A stretch of 64,000 nt of DNA from Rhodobacter sp. (GTDB taxonomy: Bacteria; Pseudomonadota; Alphaproteobacteria; Rhodobacterales; Rhodobacteraceae). Position numbers and translations under genes: made by a program. Positions 1-8,341 of the stretch are shown piece by piece. The notes beneath the pieces were generated by a model that worked only from the letters and a program-made list of their open reading frames with translations, did not search any database and was not told where the DNA came from. The DNA is taken from contig JACKKE010000001.1 in NCBI GenBank assembly GCA_020637595.1, positions 1 to 64,000 on the forward strand, written 5' to 3'. Each line of letters starts with the position of its first letter. The first letter of the stretch is position 1.

Positions 1-1274
1 GCCAGCACGGCCGAGCGCCGCCATGTCAGCTGCACATGCGCGCGGGCGATATCGCGGCCGCGCACCCCGTCGATCGACGAGATCCGCTCATAGGCCTGGG
101 CCCCCAGCTGCAGGTCCAGCGTGCCGCCGACCAGCGTGTCCTCCAGCCCGAAGCGGCGGTCGTATTCGGCCTGCAGCGCGGCGTTCGGCAGCTCGTCGTT
201 GACATCGGCCGCGCGCAGCGAATGGAAGGCCAGCGCGCGGGCACGGATCGCGCTGTCGCGGGTGATGCGTTCGAGGGTGATATCCCCGGCCAGCCGCGCC
301 TCGTCGGTGATGCCGTAGGTCTCCAGATAGGTGCGGTCGGACACGCCGATCATGTCGGCGCGCAGCTGCCAGCCGTCGCCCAGCAGGAACAGCGCCCGGA
401 CATAGGCATACCCGCGCAGGTCATCGGCGGTCAGCGAATCGTGCGAGATCTGCCCGCCGATTTCGATCCCGCCGCTGGGCCGCGCCTGGCGCCAGCGAAA
501 GCCCAGCGTTGCGCTGCCGCCGCTCGACAGCATCGGGGTCAGGGTGATGTCCTGGCTGTCGCCCAGCGGGATGAAATAGGGCAGCCCCACCGCCAGCCCC
601 AGATCGCTGTCGAGGGTGATCTCGGGGCGCAGGAAGCCGCGCACGCGGGTTGCCCCGGGGCCGGGCAGGTGCAGGGTCGGCAGATACAGGATCGGCACCC
701 CGCCAACCCGGAACTGGGCGCGGTCAAAGCGCATCCGCTCGGCGGTTTCGTCCAGCGTGACGTGCTGGGCGCGGATTTCCCACAGCGGGGTCGGATCGGC
801 GGCGCAGACCGGGCAGCTGGAGGCCACGACCTGCTCGAGTTCGGCGACGCCGTCGCTGCGCTGCATGCGGGCGGCGGCGATCTGCATCTGCTGGTGCAGC
901 ACGATGTTCGCGCCGGCGATCAGCCCGCCGCGCAGATCGGGCGACAGCTGCGCAGCATCGGCCAGCAGCATCTGGTCGGGGCCGTCGTTGATGACAATCG
1001 GCCCCTGCACGTCGAGCTGGTTCTGCCGGCGGTCGAACACCACGCGCGTCGCGGTCAGCCGGATCGACCCTTGCCAGACCTCGACCGAGCCGACGGCGAC
1101 CAGCCGGCCGGCGCGATCGACATAGATCTGGTCGGCCATCAGCGTGGCGGCGGTCGGCAGGGTCTGTGTCTGGGTCTGGGCCGCTGCCGGCAGCGCCGGC
1201 GACAGCGCGCAAACGGCAGCAATCGCCAGCGACAGGGCAGCCTGCAACGCCCGCGCCGGCCGGCGCGTCGTCAC
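1..1274 (-). CDS. lptD: LPS-assembly protein LptD (partial, 3' end beyond window)
   Basis: Outer-membrane beta-barrel that inserts lipopolysaccharide into the outer leaflet with LptE. No stop occurs before the window edge; about 424 N-terminal residues are visible. I chose a GTG at 1274: it gives a basic n-region (TTRRPAR) and a hydrophobic stretch (ALSLAIAAVCAL) ending near ALPAAAQ, a good signal peptide. A GTG at 1319 is an alternative. After the signal comes the periplasmic LptA-like (OstA) domain beginning around MADQIYVDRAGRLVAVG, then the start of the barrel (for example LRPEITLDSDLGLAVGLPYF). It lies directly downstream of lptG on the same strand, the usual order in Rhodobacterales. 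Identification rests on domain pattern and synteny. Confidence 0.85.
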   Translation of the reverse strand, partial: MTTRRPARALQAALSLAIAAVCALSPALPAAAQTQTQTLPTAATLMADQIYVDRAGRLVAVGSVEVWQGSIRLTATRVVFDRRQNQLDVQGPIVINDGPDQMLLADAAQLSPDLRGGLIAGANIVLHQQMQIAAARMQRSDGVAELEQVVASSCPVCAADPTPLWEIRAQHVTLDETAERMRFDRAQFRVGGVPILYLPTLHLPGPGATRVRGFLRPEITLDSDLGLAVGLPYFIPLGDSQDITLTPMLSSGGSATLGFRWRQARPSGGIEIGGQISHDSLTADDLRGYAYVRALFLLGDGWQLRADMIGVSDRTYLETYGITDEARLAGDITLERITRDSAIRARALAFHSLRAADVNDELPNAALQAEYDRRFGLEDTLVGGTLDLQLGAQAYERISSIDGVRGRDIARAHVQLTWRRSAVL

Positions 1275-1321
1275 GGTTCTGGTGCTGCCTGCCTGCTGCA
1301 CTTGCTGCCCTCGTGCCACCA

Positions 1322-2422
1322 CTAGCCGTCCTCCAAGTGCAGCAATACCCCAAGCGCCAGCAGCATGGAAGCTATCGGTGGTGTCCAAATCGCCAAAGAC
1401 AACGGAATCTGCCCGTTTTCTCCCAGCACCTGGGCGAAATTCCGCAGGAAGAACAGCGCAAAGCCCGCCAGCACCGTGATCAGCATGCGCATTCCCGCAT
1501 TGCCGGCCCGGACATGGCGAAAGCACAGCACCGCGCCGACCATCATCATCGCCCCCATCAGCACCGGCAGCGCCAGTTCGGCCATGAACTGCGCCCGGTG
1601 CATGCGCGACGACAATCCGGCGCGGTCGAGGGCGCGGATGAACTCGGGCAGGGCCCAGATCGAGACCATGCCGGTGCGGCTGAAGCTCTCGCGGATGCGC
1701 TCGCCGGTCAGATCGCTGGGCATCTCCAGCGTGTCGAGGGTCTCGGCGTCGCGCTCGGGGTTTTCAGAGCGCAGATCCCAGCGTTTCACCCGCTCCAACT
1801 GCCAGATTCCGGGCAGCAGCCGCGCTTCTGCAGCTTCCATTCGCACCAGCGGGATCCCGGTCTCGCGTTCGAACTGCATGAAGGTCACGTCGGTAAAGGT
1901 CAGCCCGTCGGGGTCGACGGCGCTCGCCCGGATCACCGTCTGTCCCCGGGCGTCGCCCTGCCGCATCCACAAGGCCGACCCCTCGAGCGAGATCTGTGCC
2001 AGCTGGTCGGGGGCCGACAGTGTCGCCAGCCGCGCCTGATAGGCGCGCGAGGCGGCGGCGACGATCGGGTTGAAGCCGGCGACGATCAGCATGCCAAACA
2101 GCAGCGTCGCCAGGAAGGGTTCGCGCATCATCCGCATGGCCGAGCGCCCGGCCGAGCGGATCACCACCAGCTCCGAGCTGCGCGCCAGCCCCAGGAACAG
2201 CATCATCGAGGCCAGAATCGTCAGCAGCGGCAGGATCTGATAGAAGGTCGCCAGCACATGCAGCAGCGAGATCCACAGCATCTCGGACATCGTCGTGTCA
2301 CCGCCGCCGAACCGGCGCAGGGTCTCGACCACCTCGAACAGCATCAGCATGCCGAAGAATACCGAGGAAATCAGCGCAAAGCTGAGCGCCAGCCGGCGCA
2401 CCACATAGAGGCCCAGCGTCAT
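1322..2422 (-). CDS. lptG: LPS export ABC transporter permease LptG
   Basis: Inner-membrane permease of the LptB2FG complex that extracts LPS and passes it to the LptC/A/D bridge. At 366 residues it has the normal length for the YjgP/YjgQ family. Three hydrophobic segments lie near the N-terminus (about residues 12-32, 57-78 and 100-120), followed by a periplasmic jellyroll-like middle and three more segments after about residue 280 (for example ALPVLMGAMMMVGAVLCF). Its ATG overlaps the lptF stop by 4 bp, so translation is probably coupled, and lptD follows. Which paralogue is G and which is F is assigned from gene order. Confidence 0.9.
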   Translation of the reverse strand: MTLGLYVVRRLALSFALISSVFFGMLMLFEVVETLRRFGGGDTTMSEMLWISLLHVLATFYQILPLLTILASMMLFLGLARSSELVVIRSAGRSAMRMMREPFLATLLFGMLIVAGFNPIVAAASRAYQARLATLSAPDQLAQISLEGSALWMRQGDARGQTVIRASAVDPDGLTFTDVTFMQFERETGIPLVRMEAAEARLLPGIWQLERVKRWDLRSENPERDAETLDTLEMPSDLTGERIRESFSRTGMVSIWALPEFIRALDRAGLSSRMHRAQFMAELALPVLMGAMMMVGAVLCFRHVRAGNAGMRMLITVLAGFALFFLRNFAQVLGENGQIPLSLAIWTPPIASMLLALGVLLHLEDG

Positions 2423-3537
2423 CGGCCGGCCCCCTCGCGCGGCAGGCGCCGGGTCCGTGATGCCCAGCCGATCAGCGCCAGCGCCGCCAGGGCCGCCAGG
2501 GCCAGCGGCACGATGCCCAGCCAGGACAGGGCCGTCGAGCGCATCGCCGGGCCTGTCAGCGCATTGGTCAGCGTTTGCACCACGGCCATCATCGCCACCG
2601 CCAGCAGCACCTCGCGCCAGAAGCCCAGGCGGCTGAACCCGCCCGCAACCAGCGCCGCGTATCCCAGCAGCGCCGCCGCCACCGCCGCAAAGCCGTCGAC
2701 GAACCGCGAGGTCAGCTCGAACCGGATCCGCGCCAGCGTCGAGCGCGTCTCGGCCTGGATCTCGGGCGTCGCCGCGATCAATTCGCGCGTCGACAATTCC
2801 TGCACCGTGCGTCCGATCCCTGCCGGCCCGGCCAGCGTGCTCAGGTCATAGGTGAAATCGCCGAACCCGGTGACCGACAGCCGCCCGGTCCGCCCGTTCA
2901 GGATCTGCGCCTGCCCGTCGATCATCACCAGCTTGGGCCCGGTGCGATCCGGCACGATCAGCGCCGTGCGCGCGGTATAGACCACCCGCTGCAGCTGCGA
3001 GCGCGCGTCGGACAGGAAGATCCCACGCATCGAGCCGTCTTCGTCGATTTCGTTGATGAAAAAGGTAATCCCCTCGGCCGGGTGCTGGAACACCCCGTCC
3101 TGCAGCAGCGTCGCGGTGATGTTCTGCGCCACCTCGGCCTGGCGCCGGGCCAGCTGGCTGCGCGCCTCGGGGATCAGGAAATGCATCAGCACCGTCAGAA
3201 AGGCGGTGACGATCAGCCCGAACACCACCACCGGCCGCGCCAGTCTGAGCGGCGAGATCCCGGCCGCTTGCGTCACTGCGATCTCCGAGCTGCGCAGCAG
3301 CCCCAGCGTGACATAGACCGCGGCGACAAAGGCGGCGATCGGCAGCACCGTGCGGATCAGCATCGGCAGGCTCAGCGCGGTGAATTCCAGGAACACCGAC
3401 ATCGGCTGGCCGTCGGAAATCAGCTGGTCGAACAGGCGCACGGCCTTGTTGACCCAGTAGACCGAGACCAGGACCAGCGAGAAAAACCCGAACACCCGCA
3501 AGAGCTGTGCCAGAATGTAACGATCCAGCCGCGACAC
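2419..3537 (-). CDS. lptF: LPS export ABC transporter permease LptF
   Basis: Partner permease of LptG in LPS export. I set the start at a GTG (3537) giving VSRLDRYILAQLL, which matches the usual N-terminus of the family and has AAGGG six bases upstream. An in-frame ATG at 3552 would add five residues. The 372-residue product has N-terminal membrane segments (VFGFFSLVLVSVYWV, then around 55-80 and 100-120), a soluble periplasmic domain, and C-terminal segments (FAAVAAALLGYAALVAGGF; LGIVPLALAALAALALIGW). First gene of the lptF-lptG-lptD unit; divergent from pepA across about 160 bp with no promoter I can call firmly. Confidence 0.9.
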   Translation of the reverse strand: MSRLDRYILAQLLRVFGFFSLVLVSVYWVNKAVRLFDQLISDGQPMSVFLEFTALSLPMLIRTVLPIAAFVAAVYVTLGLLRSSEIAVTQAAGISPLRLARPVVVFGLIVTAFLTVLMHFLIPEARSQLARRQAEVAQNITATLLQDGVFQHPAEGITFFINEIDEDGSMRGIFLSDARSQLQRVVYTARTALIVPDRTGPKLVMIDGQAQILNGRTGRLSVTGFGDFTYDLSTLAGPAGIGRTVQELSTRELIAATPEIQAETRSTLARIRFELTSRFVDGFAAVAAALLGYAALVAGGFSRLGFWREVLLAVAMMAVVQTLTNALTGPAMRSTALSWLGIVPLALAALAALALIGWASRTRRLPREGAGR

Positions 3538-3696
3538 GCGACACCCTTGCATCCATCAATCCCGGCCGCAACTTAGCGGGTTTCGGTCGCCGGGAAAACT
3601 GCCAATCGGAGGGGTGCGGCGCTCAGGCCGAGGGTGCTCTGGCCAAGGGGGGCGAACGGGGCTAGGTTTCGCCTCGACATCTCAGGAGGATTGCGC

Positions 3697-5148
3697 ATGG
3701 CCCTGGCCGAGTTCCGTTTCGACGCCGCCGATCCCGCGGCGCTGTCCGCGCACAAGGGCGTGGTCGCCGTGTTTGCCGATTCCGCGCTGGACCCGGCGGC
3801 GCGTGCCCTCGACCGCCGCCTGAAAGGGGCGCTAGGCCGCGTCCTTGCCAGCCCCGCCTGGGCCAAGGCGAAGCCGGGCGAGGCGCTGGAACTGGGCTAT
3901 CCGGCCGGGCTCGCCGCTTCGACGCTGCTGCTGGTGCGCCTGCCGCGCACCGCCTCCGAGGGCGAGGCCCGCAAGGCCGGCGCCCGCATCGCCCGGGCGC
4001 TGGGCGACGAGGGCGCGTTGGTCGCCGCCCGTTCGGTGCGCCGGCTGGAGGCGCTGGCCGAGGGGATCGCGCTGCGCGCCTATGGCTGGACGATGAAGGC
4101 CGAGGGGGTAAAGGCCCCCGGCCCGGTGACCCTGGCGGTGGCCGACCCGGCGGCCGCGCGCAGCGCCTGCGAGGTGGCGCTGCTGCGCGCCGAGGCGGTG
4201 CATTTCACCCGCGATCTGACCAACGATCCGGCAAATGTGCTGACCACCACCGAATTCGCCCGCCGGATCGCCGGAATGCGCGACCTGGGTCTTGAGGTCG
4301 AGATCCTCGACGAACCCCAGCTCGAACGACTCGGCATGCGTGCGCTCCTTGCCGTGGGGCAGGGGTCTGAAAGCCCCTCCAAGGTCGCGGTGATGACCTG
4401 GAAGGGGGCCGAGGGCGCGCCGCTTGCGCTGGTCGGCAAGGGGGTCGTGTTCGACACCGGCGGCATCTCGATCAAGCCCGCCGCGGGCATGGAAGAGATG
4501 GTGATGGACATGGGCGGCGCGGGCGTCGTCGCCGGGGTGATGCGGCTCCTCGCCCGGCGCAAGGCCAAGGCGCATGTCGTCGGCCTCGTCGGGCTGGTGG
4601 AAAACATGCCCGACGGGCGCGCGCAGCGACCGGGCGATGTGGTGACCTCGATGAAGGGCGACACGATCGAGGTGATCAACACCGACGCCGAGGGGCGCCT
4701 CGTGCTGGCCGATGTGTTGTGGTATGCGCAGGATCGCTTCAAACCCGCGGCAGTGATCGACCTCGCCACGCTGACCGGCGCGATCATGGTCGCGCTGGGT
4801 TATGAAAATGCCGGCGTCTTTGCCAATGACGACGCGCTGTGCGAGGCGTTGCTCAAGGCCTGTGCCGCGACCGGGGAAGGCGCCTGGCGGATGCCGCTGG
4901 GCCCGGCCTATGACGCGCTGATCAAGACCCGCGTTGCCGACATGAAGAACACCGGCGGGCGCTGGGGCGGCGCGATCACCGCCGCGCAGTTCCTGCAGCG
5001 GTTCATCGCCGAGGGCACGCCCTGGGTGCATATCGACATCGCCGGCGTCGCCATGCCCGCCACGGAAACCCCGCTGGCGCCCAAGGGGGCGTCGGGTTGG
5101 GGCGTGCGGGCGCTCGACGCGCTGATCCGCGCCCGGTTCGAGGGCTGA
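3697..5148 (+). CDS. pepA: Leucyl aminopeptidase (M17 family)
   Basis: Cytosolic dinuclear-metal aminopeptidase that removes N-terminal residues from peptides. The start at 3697 is preceded by AGGAGGA (3684-3690); upstream in-frame codons have no such site. The 483-residue protein has the M17 two-domain layout. The metal/catalytic set can be placed exactly by spacing to E. coli PepA: K248, D253 (in GKGVVFDTGG), D271, D330 and E332 (in NTDAEGRL, residues 328-335), with catalytic R334. All are present, so it should be active. holC follows after 5 bp, the common pepA-holC arrangement. PepA can also bind DNA in E. coli; nothing here tests that. Confidence 0.95.
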   Translation: MALAEFRFDAADPAALSAHKGVVAVFADSALDPAARALDRRLKGALGRVLASPAWAKAKPGEALELGYPAGLAASTLLLVRLPRTASEGEARKAGARIARALGDEGALVAARSVRRLEALAEGIALRAYGWTMKAEGVKAPGPVTLAVADPAAARSACEVALLRAEAVHFTRDLTNDPANVLTTTEFARRIAGMRDLGLEVEILDEPQLERLGMRALLAVGQGSESPSKVAVMTWKGAEGAPLALVGKGVVFDTGGISIKPAAGMEEMVMDMGGAGVVAGVMRLLARRKAKAHVVGLVGLVENMPDGRAQRPGDVVTSMKGDTIEVINTDAEGRLVLADVLWYAQDRFKPAAVIDLATLTGAIMVALGYENAGVFANDDALCEALLKACAATGEGAWRMPLGPAYDALIKTRVADMKNTGGRWGGAITAAQFLQRFIAEGTPWVHIDIAGVAMPATETPLAPKGASGWGVRALDALIRARFEG

Positions 5149-5153
5149 GCCCG

Positions 5154-5624
5154 GTGGCGGTCGCGCGCTTCTATCACCTGACGCGGGATCCGCTGGAAAC
5201 GCTGCTGCCGATCCTGATCGGCAAGGCGCGCGAGATCGGGCTGACGGTGGCGCTGCGCGGCACCGACGCGGGGCGGATGGCGGCACTTGACCAGCGTCTC
5301 TGGCTGGGCGAGGGGTTCCTGCCGCACGGCCTCGCCGGCGGCCCGCATGACGCCGATCAGCCCTGCCTGCTGACCACCGCGGCGACCGCGGCCGGCGACC
5401 TGCCCAACCACCCCGGCTGCCTCGTCACCCTCGACGGGGCCGAGGTCGGCGCCGAGGAGGCCCGTGCCGTCGACCGGCTCTGCGTGGTGTTCGACGGCAC
5501 TGATCCGGCGGCGGTCGAGCGCGCGCGCGACCAGTGGCGCGCGCTTACCGGCGCGGGGATCGCCGCCGAATACTGGAGCCGCGACACCGGCCGCTGGGAA
5601 TGCCGCGCGAAACACCCGAAGTGA
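5154..5624 (+). CDS. holC: DNA polymerase III chi subunit
   Basis: Chi subunit of the clamp-loader complex, which links the replisome to SSB. The 156-residue product begins at a GTG five bases after the pepA stop (VAVARFYHLTRDPLE), the typical HolC beginning 'FYHLTR.PLE..L..L...A...G'. Further family features are DQRLWLGEGFLPHG, matching the conserved 'LW....FLPHG' segment, and LVTLDGAE in the middle. The only possible RBS lies inside the pepA 3' end, so it is probably translated by coupling to pepA. Confidence is high from motif and synteny. Confidence 0.9.
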   Translation: MAVARFYHLTRDPLETLLPILIGKAREIGLTVALRGTDAGRMAALDQRLWLGEGFLPHGLAGGPHDADQPCLLTTAATAAGDLPNHPGCLVTLDGAEVGAEEARAVDRLCVVFDGTDPAAVERARDQWRALTGAGIAAEYWSRDTGRWECRAKHPK

Positions 5625-5782
5625 CCCGGCGGGGTCTGACATCCGCGGCATCGTTGCGTCCGCGCATTTCCCGGGGGTGAGGTCGGACGGCGCGTTTTCT
5701 GGCACGGATGCCGTCCCGCGCAACCATCCCCGGACGCGCTGCCGCGCCGCGCGTCAGCGCGGCGCCCGGCCCAACCGCAGGA

Positions 5783-5801
5783 GGCGGATCTGTGATCCGC
5801 C
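5783..5801. repeat. Small intergenic hairpin GGCGGATC-TGT-GATCCGCC
   Basis: Perfect 8-bp inverted repeat with a 3-base loop in the 210-bp space between the convergent holC and the FadB-like gene. It is not followed by a T-run, so it is not a classical terminator. A close relative (ACGGATC-TTT-GATCCGT) occurs at 22743-22759, also between convergent genes, suggesting a dispersed repeat. Confidence 0.6.
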
Positions 5802-5834
5802 GACGCAGGGCGGGAGGCCCCCCGGGAGGCCGTC

Positions 5835-7742
5835 TCAGCCGGTGTTCAGATCGTCAAACCGCCAGCCGTTGCGGATCATCTCGTCCAGCATCGGCTCGGG
5901 GGTCCACAGGTCCGGTGCCAGCGCCGATGCCCGCCGCAACTCGTGACGCAGGACCAGCGCGCCGATGGTGTCGCCCTCGGCCATCGGTCCGCCGCGCCAG
6001 CTGGGCCAGCCGGCCCCCAGAACCAGCCCGAGGTCGATATCCGACGGCCGCAGCGCGGCCCCGCTTTCCAGGAGCCGCGCGCCGGCATTGATCGCCGCCA
6101 GCAAGAGCAGCCGGTCGGCCGGCAGCGGCAGCGGCTGCGCGGTGTCCGCGACCGGGCCCTCGGCCAGCGCCGCGGGCACCAGCCCGGTGGCGGTCAGGGT
6201 CGCGGTGTCGATCCCCAGCGCGCGCAGCCGCGTTGCTGCGTGCGTCACCGCCTGCGCCACCCGCGCAATCCACGGTGCGCCGCCCGCGCGCAGCGGTGTT
6301 ATCCGCAGCGCCATCGCCAGCGCCGCCGCGTGGCGGACGGTTTCCGGAGCGGTCGCGTCATGCACCACGAGTTCGCAGACCCTGGGGGTGCTGCCGGGGG
6401 CGGGGACCAGTTCGATGCATCGTGCCGGGGTCAGCCCCGCTGGCAGGCCCTGGCCGCGCGGCGACCAGAGCACCAGCGGCACCGTCGGCGGAAACAGACC
6501 GGCCAGCCAGGGCGCGTGTTCGGCATCGCTCAGCGCCAGCGTCGGCGGCTGCTCGGGGTCCGGCGTCATCCGCCCGGAGAGGCGCTGCCAGTCGGCCTCC
6601 GACTGCGCTTCGGTCAGGCGCCCGCTGCGGACCCGGTCCAGCTGTGCCGCCGCCACCGCTTCGAGCGTCTCGGCCAGCGGGTCGTGCTGCGGGTCGAACA
6701 GCACCACCCGCCGCCCGCCATGCAATGCCCCGGGCACCAGGCGCGCAGCCAGCGCCGGGGACAGCGCGGCGGCCATCGGCGTGACCGGCGGCGGAGCCGC
6801 TGCGCCGCGGGTCTCCGGCATGTCCAGCGCCCGCCGAGTCGCCCGCGCCAGATGCGCCAGCGCCCGGGCGGCGGGCTCGACTGCCGCGTCCTGGGCGCGC
6901 ACCAGATCAAAGGCCAGCGCCTGATCGGGGGGGAGCAACTGCGCTCCCTCCAGCGCGTCGACGAGCAGCCCCTCGGCCCGGCGGTGCGGAGGCAGGGGCG
7001 CGCGCAGCACCGCCCGCGCCCCGGTCACCGCCGCGCGAAATCCGCCGGCGTCGTGCAGTCCGGGACGTGCGGCATCGCCCGGCGGCAGGGGCGCCAGGGC
7101 CAGTGCCTCGGCCCGGGCGATCGCCTGCGGCACCAGATCCTCGTCAACCACCCGGTCGACCAGCCCCAACGCCAGCGCCCCGGCCGCGTCCAGCGGTGCT
7201 GCGGCCTGCAGCAGTGCCAGTGCCTGCGCGGCACCGATCTGCCAGGCCAGCCGCACCGTGCCGTTGCCGGGGGGCAGGCGGCCGACCCGCGTTTCCGGAA
7301 AGGAAAACTGCGCGCGCGCATCGCACAGCCGGGCGCGCGCCGCCAGCGCCAGCGCCCAGCCGCCCGAGGCAACCCGCCCGTGCAAGGCGCAGACCACCGG
7401 TTTCGGGCAGTTCTCGAGGGTCAGGCACAGCGCGGCGAGTTGCGCCAGAACCGGCGGGATCGTCGGCACATCGGGCCCCGGCGGAGGCAGATCGGTCCAG
7501 GCGCCGGCGCAGAAATCGGCGCCGCGCCCGGTGATCACCAGCGCCCGGACCCCGCCATCCGCCAGCGCCGCCGTGACCGCCGCCGCCAGTGCCGCGACCA
7601 AATCCGGCCCCAGCCGGTTGCCGTTCGGGCCGGCCATTGACAACAGCGCGACCCCGTCTTGCAGATGGGTCTCGACATAGTCGTCATCGACACCGGCCGC
7701 GGCCAGAGGTCCAGCCGGGGGCAGGGGGGAATTGTGGTTCAC
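5835..7742 (-). CDS. FadB/FadJ-like fusion protein with degenerate active sites
   Basis: A 635-residue protein with the FadB/FadJ layout: an N-terminal enoyl-CoA hydratase/isomerase fold (about 22-215) and a C-terminal 3-hydroxyacyl-CoA dehydrogenase-like part (about 320-635), ending with a recognisable C-terminal helical domain (NAGARLLES...SDIDLGLVLGAGWPSWRGGP). Key residues are missing. The first hydratase glutamate position (GGxE) reads GGWA with A130, while the second is kept (FPETRVG, E150). The Rossmann GxGxxG is absent where VTPMAAALSPALAAR aligns. The HADH catalytic His and Asn positions appear to be non-His (RCIELVPAP) and Ala (PWIARV). It is probably not a functional multifunctional beta-oxidation enzyme; it may bind acyl-CoA or act as a partner. 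Reading frame and base usage look normal, so it is not a decaying pseudogene. Confidence 0.8.
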   Translation of the reverse strand: MNHNSPLPPAGPLAAAGVDDDYVETHLQDGVALLSMAGPNGNRLGPDLVAALAAAVTAALADGGVRALVITGRGADFCAGAWTDLPPPGPDVPTIPPVLAQLAALCLTLENCPKPVVCALHGRVASGGWALALAARARLCDARAQFSFPETRVGRLPPGNGTVRLAWQIGAAQALALLQAAAPLDAAGALALGLVDRVVDEDLVPQAIARAEALALAPLPPGDAARPGLHDAGGFRAAVTGARAVLRAPLPPHRRAEGLLVDALEGAQLLPPDQALAFDLVRAQDAAVEPAARALAHLARATRRALDMPETRGAAAPPPVTPMAAALSPALAARLVPGALHGGRRVVLFDPQHDPLAETLEAVAAAQLDRVRSGRLTEAQSEADWQRLSGRMTPDPEQPPTLALSDAEHAPWLAGLFPPTVPLVLWSPRGQGLPAGLTPARCIELVPAPGSTPRVCELVVHDATAPETVRHAAALAMALRITPLRAGGAPWIARVAQAVTHAATRLRALGIDTATLTATGLVPAALAEGPVADTAQPLPLPADRLLLLAAINAGARLLESGAALRPSDIDLGLVLGAGWPSWRGGPMAEGDTIGALVLRHELRRASALAPDLWTPEPMLDEMIRNGWRFDDLNTG

Positions 7743-7866
7743 GTCTCCTCCACCACAAGAGCTGGTGTATTAGACGCAACGATTTCGTGATTTGCAACGA
7801 TTCCGCGACGCATCGGCGCCCGACCCCGGCGGGACGGGCGTCGCAGATCGCATCAGCAGCCGGGCC

Positions 7867-8199
7867 TCAATGGGCGCAGCTGCGGCAGAACGGGGTCGCC
7901 GGCAGCAGGTCGAGGCGTTCGTCGCTGATCCGGTCGCCGCAGGTGACGCAGAACCCGAATTCGCCCTGGTCCATGCGCTTGAGCGCGGCGAAGATGGCGC
8001 GGATTTCCTGCTTGCCCTCGTCGCCCATCGAGGTCAGCACCTCGTCATTCTCGCGCTCGGTCGCCAGTTCCTCCCAGTCGCGGGTCTGGTGGGACATGAG
8101 TTCATCCTCGATCCCGTGCAGGCGCGAATCAAGCTCGGTCAGCCGGGCGGTCAGCTGCTGCTTGCGGCGCGCGAGATCATTGGCGGAAAACTCGGTCAT
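7867..8199 (-). CDS. DksA/TraR-family zinc-finger protein
   Basis: Short (110 residues) member of the DksA/TraR family, which bind the RNA polymerase secondary channel. There is an N-terminal coiled-coil-like helix pair (residues 5-78) and a C-terminal C4 zinc finger with C84, C87, C105 and C108 (CVTC...CRSC). The coiled-coil tip is acidic (NDEVLTSMGDE), but I cannot place the two DksA tip aspartates with certainty, and the protein is about 40 residues shorter than E. coli DksA. The RBS AGGAGA is well placed. Divergent from the sulfur operon over a 142-bp shared regulatory region that carries an FNR-like box. Confidence 0.88.
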   Translation of the reverse strand: MTEFSANDLARRKQQLTARLTELDSRLHGIEDELMSHQTRDWEELATERENDEVLTSMGDEGKQEIRAIFAALKRMDQGEFGFCVTCGDRISDERLDLLPATPFCRSCAH

Positions 8200-8254
8200 G
8201 GGCTTCTCCTGAGCAAAATCCGATACAGGTTATGGTGTGCGGCGAAAAAGCTGC

Positions 8255-8268
8255 ATGATCCATGTCAA
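8255..8268 (-). promoter_or_regulatory. Candidate FNR/FnrL-type box
   Basis: Read on the minus strand the site is TTGAC-ATGG-ATCAT, matching the FNR consensus TTGAT-N4-ATCAA at 8 of 10 positions. It lies in the divergent region between the DksA-like gene and the persulfide-dioxygenase-like gene, centred about 58 bp upstream of the inferred start of the latter's transcript. That is close to the class-I activator position. Assignment is by motif only. Confidence 0.5.
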
Positions 8269-8285
8269 AAATTCACATTCAAAAC

Positions 8286-8315
8286 TTGCAATATAAGAAT
8301 GCCGGCCTATATTGC
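8286..8315 (+). promoter_or_regulatory. Sigma-70 promoter embedded in a palindromic operator
   Basis: TTGCAA (8286-8291) and TATATT (8308-8313) are separated by 16 bp, a strong -35/-10 pair. Superimposed is an inverted repeat with perfect 8-bp arms, GCAATATA (8288-8295) and TATATTGC (8308-8315), with a 12-base spacer. A dimer bound here would cover both promoter elements, the expected geometry for a repressor. The downstream genes suggest a sulfide/persulfide-sensing ArsR-type repressor (BigR/SqrR class), but no such gene lies in the window; that identity is inference. Confidence 0.75.
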
Positions 8316-8341
8316 TCTCAACACAACAATGGAGACCCGCC

